DNA from: Dyadobacter flavalbus
GTDB taxonomy: Bacteria; Bacteroidota; Bacteroidia; Cytophagales; Spirosomataceae
Assembly (NCBI RefSeq): GCF_006149045.1
Contig: NZ_VBSN01000037.1
Coordinates: 1-44,625 of the forward strand
Length of the DNA: 44,625 bases
Direction: 5' to 3'
Both the position numbers and the translations under genes were made by a program. Numbering within the stretch: the stretch's first letter is position 1; every line of letters begins with the position of its first letter. Of the stretch, positions 18,501 through 25,737 are shown piece after piece. The notes beneath the pieces are model-generated. The model did not search any database and was not told the DNA's origin. It saw only the letters and a program-made list of their open reading frames with translations.

Positions 18501-18731
18501 ATGACCGCTATTGCCATGGTAGCCGGTATGATACCGATGGCGATGGGCGTTGGTGAAGGCGGCCAGCAAACTGCACCTTTGGGTGTGGCCGTTATCGGCG
18601 GTTTGATATTTTCAACGCTAAGTACATTATTGATCACTCCCCTGATCTATAACGCCTGGATTGGCAACAAAAATTACGTAGGCGTTTCTCTTGATCCTGA
18701 TGACAATGAAAGCAAAAACTTTGGCCAGTAA
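15591..18731 (+). CDS. RND-family efflux pump, inner-membrane subunit
   Basis: 1,046 aa, full length for HAE1/CzcA-type RND permeases. TM1 is followed by KLPIDIFPKMGTPTIYVAQT, a family hallmark. The TM4 segment reads GGLALAVGILVDEATVTIEN, with acidic residues at the proton-relay position. TM2-TM6 and TM8-TM12 blocks are both present, each after a large periplasmic loop. Which substrate it exports cannot be read from sequence. The partner genes, the two-component system and the chromate-type neighbours suggest a toxic ion or small compound. It forms an operon with the outer-membrane factor and the adaptor. Confidence 0.92.
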   Translation: MLQLIRFALRKPVFIVVAIVGMLFFSILAIRKLPIDIFPKMGTPTIYVAQTYGGLSPQQMEGFLASYYEYHFLYITGIKFVESKSVQGVSLIKLQFHEGTDMATAMAETISYVNRARSFMPAGTFPPFVMRYDAGSLPVGQLVFSSATRSLNEIQDLALFKVRPMFGALPGVSAPPPLGGNQRTILIKANPERLRSYNISPDELVASIAKNNVLLPAGNVRIGDQTLITPSNSVVDNFKELEQIAVKEVNGTSVFVRDVASVENGADITSGYALINGKRSIYIPVTKRADASTWDVVQRIKENLPQMQAAIPDDIKVSYEFDQSGYVINSLKSLLFEGGLGAILTGLVVLLFLRDVRSALIVVLTIPLALLAAVVGLYLAGQTINMMTLGGLALAVGILVDEATVTIENIHRHQQMSKSTSRAILDACLEIAAPKLLILLSVLVVFLPAIFMTGVPKAMFIPLSLSVGFAMTASFLLSQTLVPILANWLLKNETATKSESSFDRFSEKYGKTVMHFGAIKFIAPLITLLFVGTTVLLYNASGRDIFPKIDGGQFQLRLRMPTGTRIERTEDATKKILGLINSLAGKENIAITSCFVGLQPSTYAINSIFLWTSGPHEALLKVNLLKGSAINIETLKEQIRDKVVNEIPNAVISFEPADLVDQVMSQGSNTPVEVLVQGKDLTQGRVFAERLKSQMKRIGFLRDVQIGIPLDYPSIQINYDRVRMGQMGLSIEQAGKAVTAAVSSSRNTQPVYWLDKAGGNSFQVQVEYPQYMMNSPEQIEQIPISSDKGDNLYLRDIADWKKTISVGEYDRMNQQRFITITANIYNQDLGEAVTHVNQAISKLGEQPHGMKVYMRGQSDLLTQTLRELSIGLLLAVTVIFLMLSAYFQSLRIPMIVLSVIPAVVTGSLLLLFVAGHSLNIQSFMGCIMAIGVSVANVILLVTNAEAIRKQRLSGQDIGIQAAKTRLRPILMTAIAMVAGMIPMAMGVGEGGQQTAPLGVAVIGGLIFSTLSTLLITPLIYNAWIGNKNYVGVSLDPDDNESKNFGQ

Positions 18732-18744
18732 AACAACGAATGAT

Positions 18745-19845
18745 ATGCTTAGAATTTTCTTTTTCAGCTGTGTCTGCATGTTTCTCTTTTATTCTTGCAA
18801 CAGCAAAGAGCAGTCCGGTGCCAAAACCACTGAAACCAACCCGGATGGTAAAGATTCGGTAGCGATTTACATTGCAAAAAGCGATTCTGTCGAAAAAAAA
18901 ATTACTTTACCCAGTGAATTGCTGCCTTATGAACGCGTAGAAATCCGTTCAAAGATTCAGGGTTATTTGAAAAAAATAAATGTTGACATCGGAAGCAGGG
19001 TGCGTAAAGGGCAGTTACTAGCTCTTATCGATGCGCCGGAAATTGCTTCGCGTCTAAGCGAGGTAACCGAAAAGATCCAGTCTGCAAAAGCTAAATATTT
19101 AGCCAGCAAAGACAATTTTGACCGTATTTATTCTGCTTCTCAAACCGAAGGTGTCATTGCAGCCAGTGAACTGGATAAAGTTAAAAATCTCTTTATGGCC
19201 GACAGTGCGGATTATAAAGCCGCTATCTTCACCGCTGCTACCTATAAGCAAATGGGAAATTACCTGGCGATCACCGCACCTTTTAACGGAGTGGTAACCA
19301 AACGAAATGTGCATGAAGGTACTTTTGTGGGAAACCCCGGTGAGCTTCCACTTTTGGAAATTGAAGATAATTCCCGGCTAAGACTTCGGGTAGCTGTTCC
19401 AGAGATATATACCGGCACCAGTTTGAAAAAGCAAAGCATCAAATTTACAACCAAAGCGATGCCTGAAAAAGTATTTGACGCCAAACTGGTCCGTAAATCA
19501 GAAAATATAGACAATGCCACGCGGAGTGAAATTTGGGAATTTGAAGTAACCAACACGAAAAAGTTACTGAAAACGGGTATGTATGCGGATGCCAGACTAG
19601 AGGTTCAGCGTTCACAACCAGGCGTTACATTACCATCATCCGCTATTGTGACCACTTTGGAAAAAAAGTTTGCCATTAAAATAAAGCAGGGGAAAACGCA
19701 GTGGATTGACATAAACCAGGGGCTTAACCTGGGAGACAAAATTGAAGTATTTGGCAATATCATGCCCGGAGATACGCTGATACTAAAAGCCAATGAGGAA
19801 TTAAAAGCAGATGTTTCGGTTATCGCAAAGCCTGTAAAAAATTAG
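18745..19845 (+). CDS. RND membrane-fusion (adaptor) lipoprotein
   Basis: The start at 18745 gives a lipoprotein signal MLRIFFFSCVCMFLFYSC with the lipobox FYSC, 13 bp after the pump stop; an earlier in-frame ATG at 18691 would overlap the pump gene and lacks a signal peptide. The adaptor has the usual order: beta-barrel strand, biotinyl-lipoyl halves (IQGYLKKINVDIGSRVRKGQ and YLAITAPFNGVVTKRNVHEG), a helical hairpin between them, and a C-terminal beta domain. It links pump and channel in the periplasm. Confidence 0.9.
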   Translation: MLRIFFFSCVCMFLFYSCNSKEQSGAKTTETNPDGKDSVAIYIAKSDSVEKKITLPSELLPYERVEIRSKIQGYLKKINVDIGSRVRKGQLLALIDAPEIASRLSEVTEKIQSAKAKYLASKDNFDRIYSASQTEGVIAASELDKVKNLFMADSADYKAAIFTAATYKQMGNYLAITAPFNGVVTKRNVHEGTFVGNPGELPLLEIEDNSRLRLRVAVPEIYTGTSLKKQSIKFTTKAMPEKVFDAKLVRKSENIDNATRSEIWEFEVTNTKKLLKTGMYADARLEVQRSQPGVTLPSSAIVTTLEKKFAIKIKQGKTQWIDINQGLNLGDKIEVFGNIMPGDTLILKANEELKADVSVIAKPVKN

Positions 19846-19929
19846 TTTACATACTTCTAAAATCAAAAACAATATTAGCCCTTTATTCAGCTTAAAAAAT
19901 AATTAAATCGCACTTTTATAAACCAAGTT

Positions 19930-20904
19930 ATGAACTACTTTTCACGAAGAGACTGGTTTAAAGCCAGCACTTATTTTACTGTTGCCGGATTGGCAAGTAT
20001 GAACGCTGTGAAAGCTTCGACGATTGCCAAAACACCTGCACTTACCAAGGAAGAGATTGCAGCTATTGAAGCTGCTATGGGTAAAAAGGGCAACTATAAT
20101 GAAGGACAAGCGGTTCATACCACTCCGCTTCCACGCAACGATTTGAAAGTCACTGTCAAAGGTGAACCTGTTCCAATTCCATTTGGGTTTGGGGGATGGG
20201 CGTCTATCAAAAAAACAGTAGATGGGAAATCAGCCGTTTTAATGAGCGATACAGTTCTGCTGGAAGAAGAAGTGAATCCCTTGATTTCAGCGGCGCATGC
20301 CAACGGCCTTGAAATCGGGGCTATTCACAATCATTTTTTCTATGAGCAGCCACGCATATTCTACATGCACATGCATGGCATGGGTACGCCACAAGAGCTT
20401 GCCAAAAAGTTTGCTGCCACCATTAAAGATGCCAAAATCTCCCCGGCTAACCAGCCTGTGCCTTCTGCGCCACCCACCACTACGGGCAAGGAACTCTTTG
20501 ATATACCAGCCCTTGACGGCATTGTCAAGTATACCGGCGTAGTAAACGGCCCAACTTATAAATATACTGTTGGCCGTGACGATCTGACGGTTATGGCCAT
20601 GGGTGCAGAAATGACAGCTGCCATAGGACTTAACTCCTGGGCAAGCTTTGCTGGAAACAAAGACAGCGCCCATATAGCGGGTGACATTGCCATGCTGGAA
20701 GATGAAGTTAATACGGTCATCAAAGCGCTTCGGGCCAATAACCTAGAAGTAGTGGCATTGCATAATCATATGTTTGGTGAGAACCCAAGGATCATATTTC
20801 TGCATTATTATGGACGTGGACCGGCCACTACGCTTGCAAAAGGGTTCAGATCGGCCCTGGATGTTCTAGGAAAACCTGTTAAAGCGACGCATTCAACGCA
20901 CTAG
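19930..20904 (+). CDS. Secreted DUF1259 protein with two tandem domains
   Basis: 324 aa. The start MNYFSRRDWFKAST is a twin-arginine-type signal ending near NAVKA. Two copies of the DUF1259 domain follow: GEPVPIPFGFGGWASIKK with HANGLEIGAIHNHFFYEQPR in the first, and AEMTAAIGLNSWASFAG with RANNLEVVALHNHMFGENPR in the second. The HNH(F/M) motif in each may bind metal. DUF1259 genes commonly lie next to chrB-type chromate resistance genes, and a chrB remnant follows directly here (3 bp). The molecular function is not established. An 84-bp gap separates it from the efflux operon. Confidence 0.85.
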   Translation: MNYFSRRDWFKASTYFTVAGLASMNAVKASTIAKTPALTKEEIAAIEAAMGKKGNYNEGQAVHTTPLPRNDLKVTVKGEPVPIPFGFGGWASIKKTVDGKSAVLMSDTVLLEEEVNPLISAAHANGLEIGAIHNHFFYEQPRIFYMHMHGMGTPQELAKKFAATIKDAKISPANQPVPSAPPTTTGKELFDIPALDGIVKYTGVVNGPTYKYTVGRDDLTVMAMGAEMTAAIGLNSWASFAGNKDSAHIAGDIAMLEDEVNTVIKALRANNLEVVALHNHMFGENPRIIFLHYYGRGPATTLAKGFRSALDVLGKPVKATHSTH

Positions 20905-20907
20905 GAA

Positions 20908-21203
20908 ATGGACTGGATTACCCGCGAACGCCCCAAAATCGATAGGATCGCCTGCCCGTGGCTGATCAAAAACTTTGTGGACAAGGAAGCCACATTCCAC
21001 CTCGGGATACCAACAGCCACGGAGGGCGCTAAGGCTAATTTTGTCAACATCGGGGGCGTATCGCAGGGTTGAAAAAGGATATCCAGCCCAACATAACTCT
21101 GGTCCCCGAAGTGGGCGCGTATTGGTACGATAGGAAAATCCTCGGTGTGCCCAAGCGGGGGCCTGGGTTTCAGTACGGCCAGATGCTGGCAACTAGTTTT
21201 TGA
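20908..21203 (+). pseudogene. chrB-like remnant fused to an unrelated 3' fragment
   Basis: The first 54 codons (20908-21072) read MDWITRERPKIDRIACPWLI and are the start of a ChrB-type chromate resistance protein, normally 150 or more residues, ending at a premature TGA. In another frame (21057-21203) a second stretch reads KKDIQPNITLVPEVGAYWYD and ends with MLATSF and a stop. A terminal Phe is usual for outer-membrane beta-barrels, and this part does not resemble ChrB. So this is probably a deletion junction between two genes rather than a simple frameshift. The GC content rises sharply at about 20905. Confidence 0.65.
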
Positions 21204-21242
21204 GTAGTGGTGTTTGTAAAGGAGGCCAGAAGCGCCCGTAGA

Positions 21243-23507
21243 ATGACTTTGAAAACAGTTTTACCCTTCCTTTTCCTGCTGTTGAGCAGCCGTTTGTTTG
21301 CCCAGTCACTCGGCGTGAACGAAGCCGACTATGGTCTGAATGTCCGCCGGTCCATCGGACCGATTGTGCTAGACGGACGTCTGGATGAAGCCGCCTGGGA
21401 CAAAGCGGACACGGTGTCTAACTTTTGGCAGTTTTTTCCGTATGACACCGTCCGGGCCGGTGCCCGAACCCGCGTACGGGTGTTGTTCGACTCGGAGTTC
21501 CTATACATAGCCGCCGAATGTTATCAACCCCGCCGGTACGTGGTCACTTCGCTCAAACGCGACTTTGCCCGCGGGCAGTCAGACCTGTTTGAGGTTAACA
21601 TTGACCCCTTCGGCGATAAGCTTAACGGCTTCAATTTTGCGGCAAGCCCGTACGGCGTGCAACGCGAGGGCCTGATCACCAATGGACAGGAGTTTGCCAC
21701 CGATTGGGACAACAAGTGGTACGTCCGGGTAGGCAACGCCGCCGATCGCTACACCGTCGAGATGGCCATCCCCTTCAAAACGCTCCGCTACAAGCAACGG
21801 CAGACTGGGGACGGGCCAGACGTGTGGCTGATCAACTTCATCCGCAGCGACATCGCCCGCAACGAGCAATCGGCCTGGGCACCCATACCCCTTAATTTTA
21901 CCGGACAGGCGCTGGCGTTCTCGGGCCGGCTGATCTGGGAGCAGCCCCCCCCCAGGCCCGGTGCCAACGTCTCGCTGATTCCGTACGGGCTGGCCGAAAC
22001 GGGCCGGGATTACCCGTCGGGGATACCTCCCCGACGGGGCGTCAACGCCGGATTCGATGTGAAGGTGGCCGTCACCCCTTCGCTCAATCTGGACCTGACC
22101 GTAAACCCAGACTTCGCGCAGGTAGAAGTCGATCAGCAAGTGACGAACCTGAGTCGGTTTGAGTTGTTTTTCCCCGAACGGCGGCAGTTTTTCCTGGAAA
22201 ACAGCGACCTCTTCGGCTCATTCGGCACGAGCGTCACCAACCCGTTTTTCTCCCGGCGCATCGGCCTTGTCCGCAATCCCCGCACTGGGTTCAACGAGCG
22301 GGTGCCGATTCTGGCCGGGTTACGGCTGAGCGGCCGGTTGGACCGGAACTGGCGGGTCGGGGTGCTGAACATGCAGACGGGCCGGCGGTCGCTGGCCGAT
22401 TCTGTCACGCTGCCACCGATCAACTACGGGATGCTGGCCGTGCAGCGCCGGATTTCGACCCGTTCGTTTTTGAGCGCACTGCTGGTAAACAAGGACCCCG
22501 TAGGGATAATGCCAGCCGGTGCCGCCCAACCGTATAACCGGGTCGCCGGCCTGGAGTATGCCCTGGCTTCGGCCAATAACCAGTGGCGGGGCAAAGCGTT
22601 CTACCACCGCTCGTTCAGCCCGGACCGGCCGGCTCAGCCCTACGCGGTGGGCGCCCTGCTGTTCGTTGACAAGCCAGCGGTCAACGGGCGGGTTGGCGTT
22701 TACGACATTGGCGATAACTTCCGGGCCGACGTGGGGTACGTCCCCCGCGCGAGCCTGCTGAAATTCCATGGCGAGGTCTTTAGGGTGCTTTTCCCGAAAG
22801 GGCGGCTGGGCCGGCACATCAACCGGTTTTACCTGGGACCAAACTGGGATTTTATTTATGGGAAACGGCAGAACCGCCTGATTGACTGGGACGCGGGACT
22901 GTTCGGGGGCATCACGATGCAAAACCAGTCGCAGCTGAGTTTTGTGTTTCTGCGCTGGGATTACACCTACCTTTTCTCGCCCTTCGACCCATCCAACACC
23001 GGCGGGATTGCCCTTCCCGCCAACACCTCGTACATGTACTTCAGCCACAGGCTGACCTACGTGTCCAACGTTAGGAAGCCTTTTTTCTATAGTTTCAACG
23101 GTCGATACGGGCAGTACTTCAACGGTCGGATCACGCAGTTGCACACCGTCATGAGTTACCGGCAGCAACCTTACGGTGTTTTCTCGCTTGATTTCACCTA
23201 TAACGGTATTCGGCTGCCCGCGCCCCACAGTCAATCGGACCTGCTGCTGATCGGCCCCAAGGTCGATCTGTCCTTCACCCGGTCGTTGTTTCTAACGGCC
23301 TACGTCCAGTATAACAACCAGATAAACAATGTCAACACCAACATCCGGTTCCAGTGGCGGTACAAACCCGTCTCGGACCTGTTCGTGGTGTACACCGATA
23401 ACTACTTTGCGTACGAAGCCCTCGATGATGACAACCGGCTGATGCGGGCCTGGCAACCTAAAAATCGGGCTTTGGTGATCAAATTCACGTATTGGCTGAA
23501 TCTGTAA
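21243..23507 (+). CDS. DUF5916 outer-membrane protein with CBM9-like N-terminus
   Basis: About 754 aa from the ATG at 21243, which gives a good signal peptide (MTLKTVLPFLFLLLSSRLFA, then QSL) and follows a GGAGG stretch at 21221-21225. An in-frame GTG at 21207 would extend it without sense. The N-terminal 200 residues match the carbohydrate-binding-9-like fold (PIVLDGRLDEAAWDKADTVS, FDSEFLYIAAECYQ). The FFPERRQFFLENSDLFG motif and the strand-rich rest with alternating aromatic residues fit a DUF5916 beta-barrel. Function is unknown; TonB-linked uptake or peptidase-associated roles are seen for relatives. The gene is much richer in GC than the rest of the window and has long antisense open frames as a result. 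Confidence 0.85.
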   Translation: MTLKTVLPFLFLLLSSRLFAQSLGVNEADYGLNVRRSIGPIVLDGRLDEAAWDKADTVSNFWQFFPYDTVRAGARTRVRVLFDSEFLYIAAECYQPRRYVVTSLKRDFARGQSDLFEVNIDPFGDKLNGFNFAASPYGVQREGLITNGQEFATDWDNKWYVRVGNAADRYTVEMAIPFKTLRYKQRQTGDGPDVWLINFIRSDIARNEQSAWAPIPLNFTGQALAFSGRLIWEQPPPRPGANVSLIPYGLAETGRDYPSGIPPRRGVNAGFDVKVAVTPSLNLDLTVNPDFAQVEVDQQVTNLSRFELFFPERRQFFLENSDLFGSFGTSVTNPFFSRRIGLVRNPRTGFNERVPILAGLRLSGRLDRNWRVGVLNMQTGRRSLADSVTLPPINYGMLAVQRRISTRSFLSALLVNKDPVGIMPAGAAQPYNRVAGLEYALASANNQWRGKAFYHRSFSPDRPAQPYAVGALLFVDKPAVNGRVGVYDIGDNFRADVGYVPRASLLKFHGEVFRVLFPKGRLGRHINRFYLGPNWDFIYGKRQNRLIDWDAGLFGGITMQNQSQLSFVFLRWDYTYLFSPFDPSNTGGIALPANTSYMYFSHRLTYVSNVRKPFFYSFNGRYGQYFNGRITQLHTVMSYRQQPYGVFSLDFTYNGIRLPAPHSQSDLLLIGPKVDLSFTRSLFLTAYVQYNNQINNVNTNIRFQWRYKPVSDLFVVYTDNYFAYEALDDDNRLMRAWQPKNRALVIKFTYWLNL

Positions 23508-23756
23508 CCAAAAACCTCTTTTGTCATGATGTCGGGTTAGGCTAAAAATTGTACATAAATGACGGCCAGCCTTTTGAAAGCTTTTCTAAGAAGCAAATAT
23601 GAGCATCAATATAGTTGAAAGAAATGTGTCTATGCTTTATGGCAGCCAGTTCCAGAGAGCATGTTTGAGAAAAGGTAAATTTTAAATCGTCAATATTTAA
23701 AGATGGCGGTGAGATTTACACGTAGCAAACGGCTCACTAGAAAAACAGCTCTACCG
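23508..23756. other. Non-coding right end of the large transposon
   Basis: No gene was found in these 249 bases. The composition drops back to the AT-rich level of the element's left part, so the GC-rich passenger block ends at about 23510. The right inverted repeat begins at 23757. Confidence 0.5.
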
Positions 23757-23801
23757 AACCCGCGGTACTTTCGGTTCAATCTTTTAATTTAACCCTAATA
23801 T

Positions 23802-24228
23802 ACCAGAAAGTGGTAGAAACAATCAAATCATTAAGTTACCTGATGCGCATACTTTCTTTCAAATGATCAGTTCCTATGACTGTGAGGATCTTGTCGGACT
23901 CTATCTACAAAGTCAATACGGGTATTGCCTAATTCCTAGTTCATGCAAGATTGACACTTCTGCTTACGAATATTTATTGAAAGATCCTGAAACAGGTGAG
24001 TCTGTTGGTGTTCAAGTAAAGCAGGGAAAAAACAGCTTAGATAACTCACTTAGTAAGTCAGCAGACAAAATTTTTCTGTTTACGACCCAAGGTAGTGTCA
24101 GTCCAGTTGACGAAAATGTAACTGTTATTCAACCAGAAGATCTTTTTGTGTTTGTAATGACAAATGAAAATCTGATTCCTGACAGTATCAAGATGTGGTT
24201 ATACTTTAAGCAAAAATCAGGTAGTTAA
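23802..24228 (+). pseudogene. Nuclease-like gene, 3' part, continuation of 7759-8231
   Basis: Joined to 7759-8231 after removal of the transposon and one TAATAT copy, the frame continues without a break: NN-I-PESGRNNQIIKLP and on to the stop at 24228, 299 aa in total. The C-terminal domain has the layout of an Mrr-like PD-(D/E)xK nuclease: DCEDLVGLYLQSQYGYCLIP, then DTSAYEYLL (Asp209, Glu214 in joined numbering) and VGVQVKQGK (Gln229-x-Lys231). The Gln in place of the usual Asp/Glu is a known variant among Mrr-like enzymes. The ATG at 23863 is internal and not a natural start, so the remaining piece is probably not expressed as an enzyme. Confidence 0.85.
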
Positions 24229-24266
24229 GAAGGATATCGGTGATCTTAATTGTAAGTCACCAAAAG

Positions 24267-24425
24267 TTACTTACGAGCCGGTCTAGGATACTTTTTAAGC
24301 GTTTCAGCCATTTCAAGGGTCTTCCTTACGATGTTACTCGCCGCATAATCAATCTCGTAACCCACGTTTACTACCTTTTCTTTTTTAGTAGCTCTCTTAC
24401 CTATTTTCACAATTGTAGTTGGCAT
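24267..24425 (-). CDS. Small basic protein, 52 aa, unknown function
   Basis: From the ATG at 24425 the product is 52 aa, starting MPTTIVKIGKRATKKEKVVN and ending KKYPRPARK. It is rich in Lys/Arg and has a predicted helix over its second half. It lies 31 bp after the DUF6934 gene on the same strand, which suggests a two-gene unit. I do not recognise the family. Support comes from the good codon pattern and the close spacing. Confidence 0.55.
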   Translation of the reverse strand: MPTTIVKIGKRATKKEKVVNVGYEIDYAASNIVRKTLEMAETLKKYPRPARK

Positions 24426-24456
24426 ATTGTCAATCTTGTTATATCAAATTTACAAA

Positions 24457-24945
24457 TCATTTAGCTGATAACAAAAACGCATCAAAATTTATTCCCTTTC
24501 GGAAATCAACAAACCCGATCTGCGAGATAAGCCCTTCAATTCTAAGGCCATCAGGAACTTCATTTATGATTTTACCTATTTCCATCTGATAAAGTCTGGT
24601 ACGAGATGCAGTGCTTCCTTTGGCGAAAATCTCAGCCTCCGGATATCTCGACAAAAACTCCAAAGCTCTTTTTGCGACTGTGGCCAGAATCCGCTGCATA
24701 TCGCCATTTCTCGTTTCGATACCGTCATCTATATCTCTAGCTTCTTCGTTCCACACTCCAAATCCAAGGTTAAGATCTTTAAAACCTGAATCACCCTTCG
24801 CTCTGGTGATCAGCATACGAAGCTCAAAATTTCCACTTTTTCCGATACTGTAAAACTTGCACGAGTCAAGTATATCAACATAGTTCAGATAATCTCTATA
24901 TTCCTCTAATCCAACAGAATGTATTTTATATTGGGGTACCTTCAT
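24457..24945 (-). CDS. DUF6934 family protein
   Basis: 162 aa. The stretch RILATVAKRALEFLSRYPEA followed by IFAKGSTASRTRLYQMEIGK is the signature I associate with DUF6934, a family found in Bacteroidota genomes, often as one half of a small gene pair. The function is unknown. It is followed by a 52-aa basic gene on the same strand. A toxin-antitoxin role would be speculation. The gene is separated from the mobilisation operon to its right by about 150 bp. Confidence 0.65.
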   Translation of the reverse strand: MKVPQYKIHSVGLEEYRDYLNYVDILDSCKFYSIGKSGNFELRMLITRAKGDSGFKDLNLGFGVWNEEARDIDDGIETRNGDMQRILATVAKRALEFLSRYPEAEIFAKGSTASRTRLYQMEIGKIINEVPDGLRIEGLISQIGFVDFRKGINFDAFLLSAK

Positions 24946-25095
24946 TAAAATCTTAATTATTCATGATATAAAAGATGAAAATAAATGGCTTTATCTCAAC
25001 TCAAATTCAACTTTCAAACTTAGTTTTTCACAAAGGTACTCGGTTGAAAATTAAAAAATTTCACACTGAGTATTTCTTGACTATTATAGCATATT

Positions 25096-25482
25096 TTACT
25101 CTCTCCAACTATTTACAATCTTTTGATGCTCTTCCCAATCCTTTTCATTTAAAACCCTTTTGAGATATTCAGACATACCGAAATCTCGTTTCTCCAAACT
25201 GTAACGGCGGAGTGGTACTGATCCCATACAAGCATCATATCCCCTTTTCATTTCGCTAAAACGGATATTATCTGGTAGTCCCGTTAACCATTCCTCATAA
25301 TCCTCTTTTGTCGGATTAGATTCGAGTTCTTGATAATATCGGTACGAAGCATTTCCAAATCGAAAATTTTGAGCCATACTCTCTCTCATTTCATCGGGAA
25401 GATTTACCAGAGCTTCAATCTGATTGTTATGTTGTTCGTCAAACGGATGACGAACGTAGAGTAACCTTGCAATGTCAATCAT
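25096..25482 (-). CDS. Hypothetical protein at the end of the mobilisation operon
   Basis: 128 aa, soluble, acidic and mostly helical; no motif I recognise. It begins directly after the stop of the membrane protein gene (TAG then ATG at 25485-25480 on the minus strand), so the two are translationally coupled. Its place as last gene after the coupling protein suggests an accessory role in mobilisation. Confidence 0.6.
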   Translation of the reverse strand: MIDIARLLYVRHPFDEQHNNQIEALVNLPDEMRESMAQNFRFGNASYRYYQELESNPTKEDYEEWLTGLPDNIRFSEMKRGYDACMGSVPLRRYSLEKRDFGMSEYLKRVLNEKDWEEHQKIVNSWRE

Positions 25483-25725
25483 CTAAAATGCATTATCGTT
25501 GTTTTGTGGTGGGACATTATTGCCATGCCCTCCCCAATGATCCTTTCTTGTTTGCCGCCTGGTTGTTTGACTACTGACAGGAGAAATGAACCAAATAAAT
25601 GCCAGTAAAACTCCTACCCCGGCACAAGCTAACAAACTTTCAATCAATTGTTCTATACCACCAAATAACAATCCGATCAATCCGAAAAACAATATCAAGA
25701 TTCCAACTAATTTAACTGGTTTCAT
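25483..25725 (-). CDS. Small membrane protein of the mobilisation operon
   Basis: 80 aa with two predicted membrane segments (about residues 5-22 and 28-48) and a hydrophilic tail ending GNNVPPQNNDNAF. It starts 12 bp after the coupling protein gene and is coupled to the next gene. No family was recognised. It may help the coupling protein in the membrane. Confidence 0.6.
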   Translation of the reverse strand: MKPVKLVGILILFFGLIGLLFGGIEQLIESLLACAGVGVLLAFIWFISPVSSQTTRRQTRKDHWGGHGNNVPPQNNDNAF

Positions 25726-25737
25726 AACTTTTCTCGT

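Larger units (their letters stand above)
8232..23795. mobile_element. Tn3-family transposon of 15,564 bp with RND efflux and two-component cargo
   Basis: The ends are 39-bp terminal inverted repeats (8232-8270 and 23757-23795) with 36 of 39 positions matching; the outer 15 bases GGGTTAAATTAAAAG are identical, as is the inner AAAGTACCGCGGGTT. The element is flanked by TAATAT on both sides. Inside are tnpA and tnpR (divergent), a response regulator and sensor kinase, an outer-membrane factor, RND pump and adaptor, a DUF1259 protein, a broken chrB-like remnant and a DUF5916 protein. It was inserted into a nuclease-like gene. The element looks complete and may still be active. Confidence 0.95.

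Noticed and set aside
18691..18744. Upstream start of the adaptor gene
   Set aside because: It overlaps the pump gene by 41 bp and hides the lipoprotein signal; the start at 18745 is better.
22320..23234. 304-codon open frame on the minus strand
   Set aside because: It is antisense to the DUF5916 gene. Long antisense frames are expected in GC-rich coding DNA, and the product has no motif. The same holds for 21579-22139.
23863..24228. Stand-alone 121-aa gene
   Set aside because: It is the 3' part of the split nuclease-like gene; its ATG is internal to the rebuilt frame.
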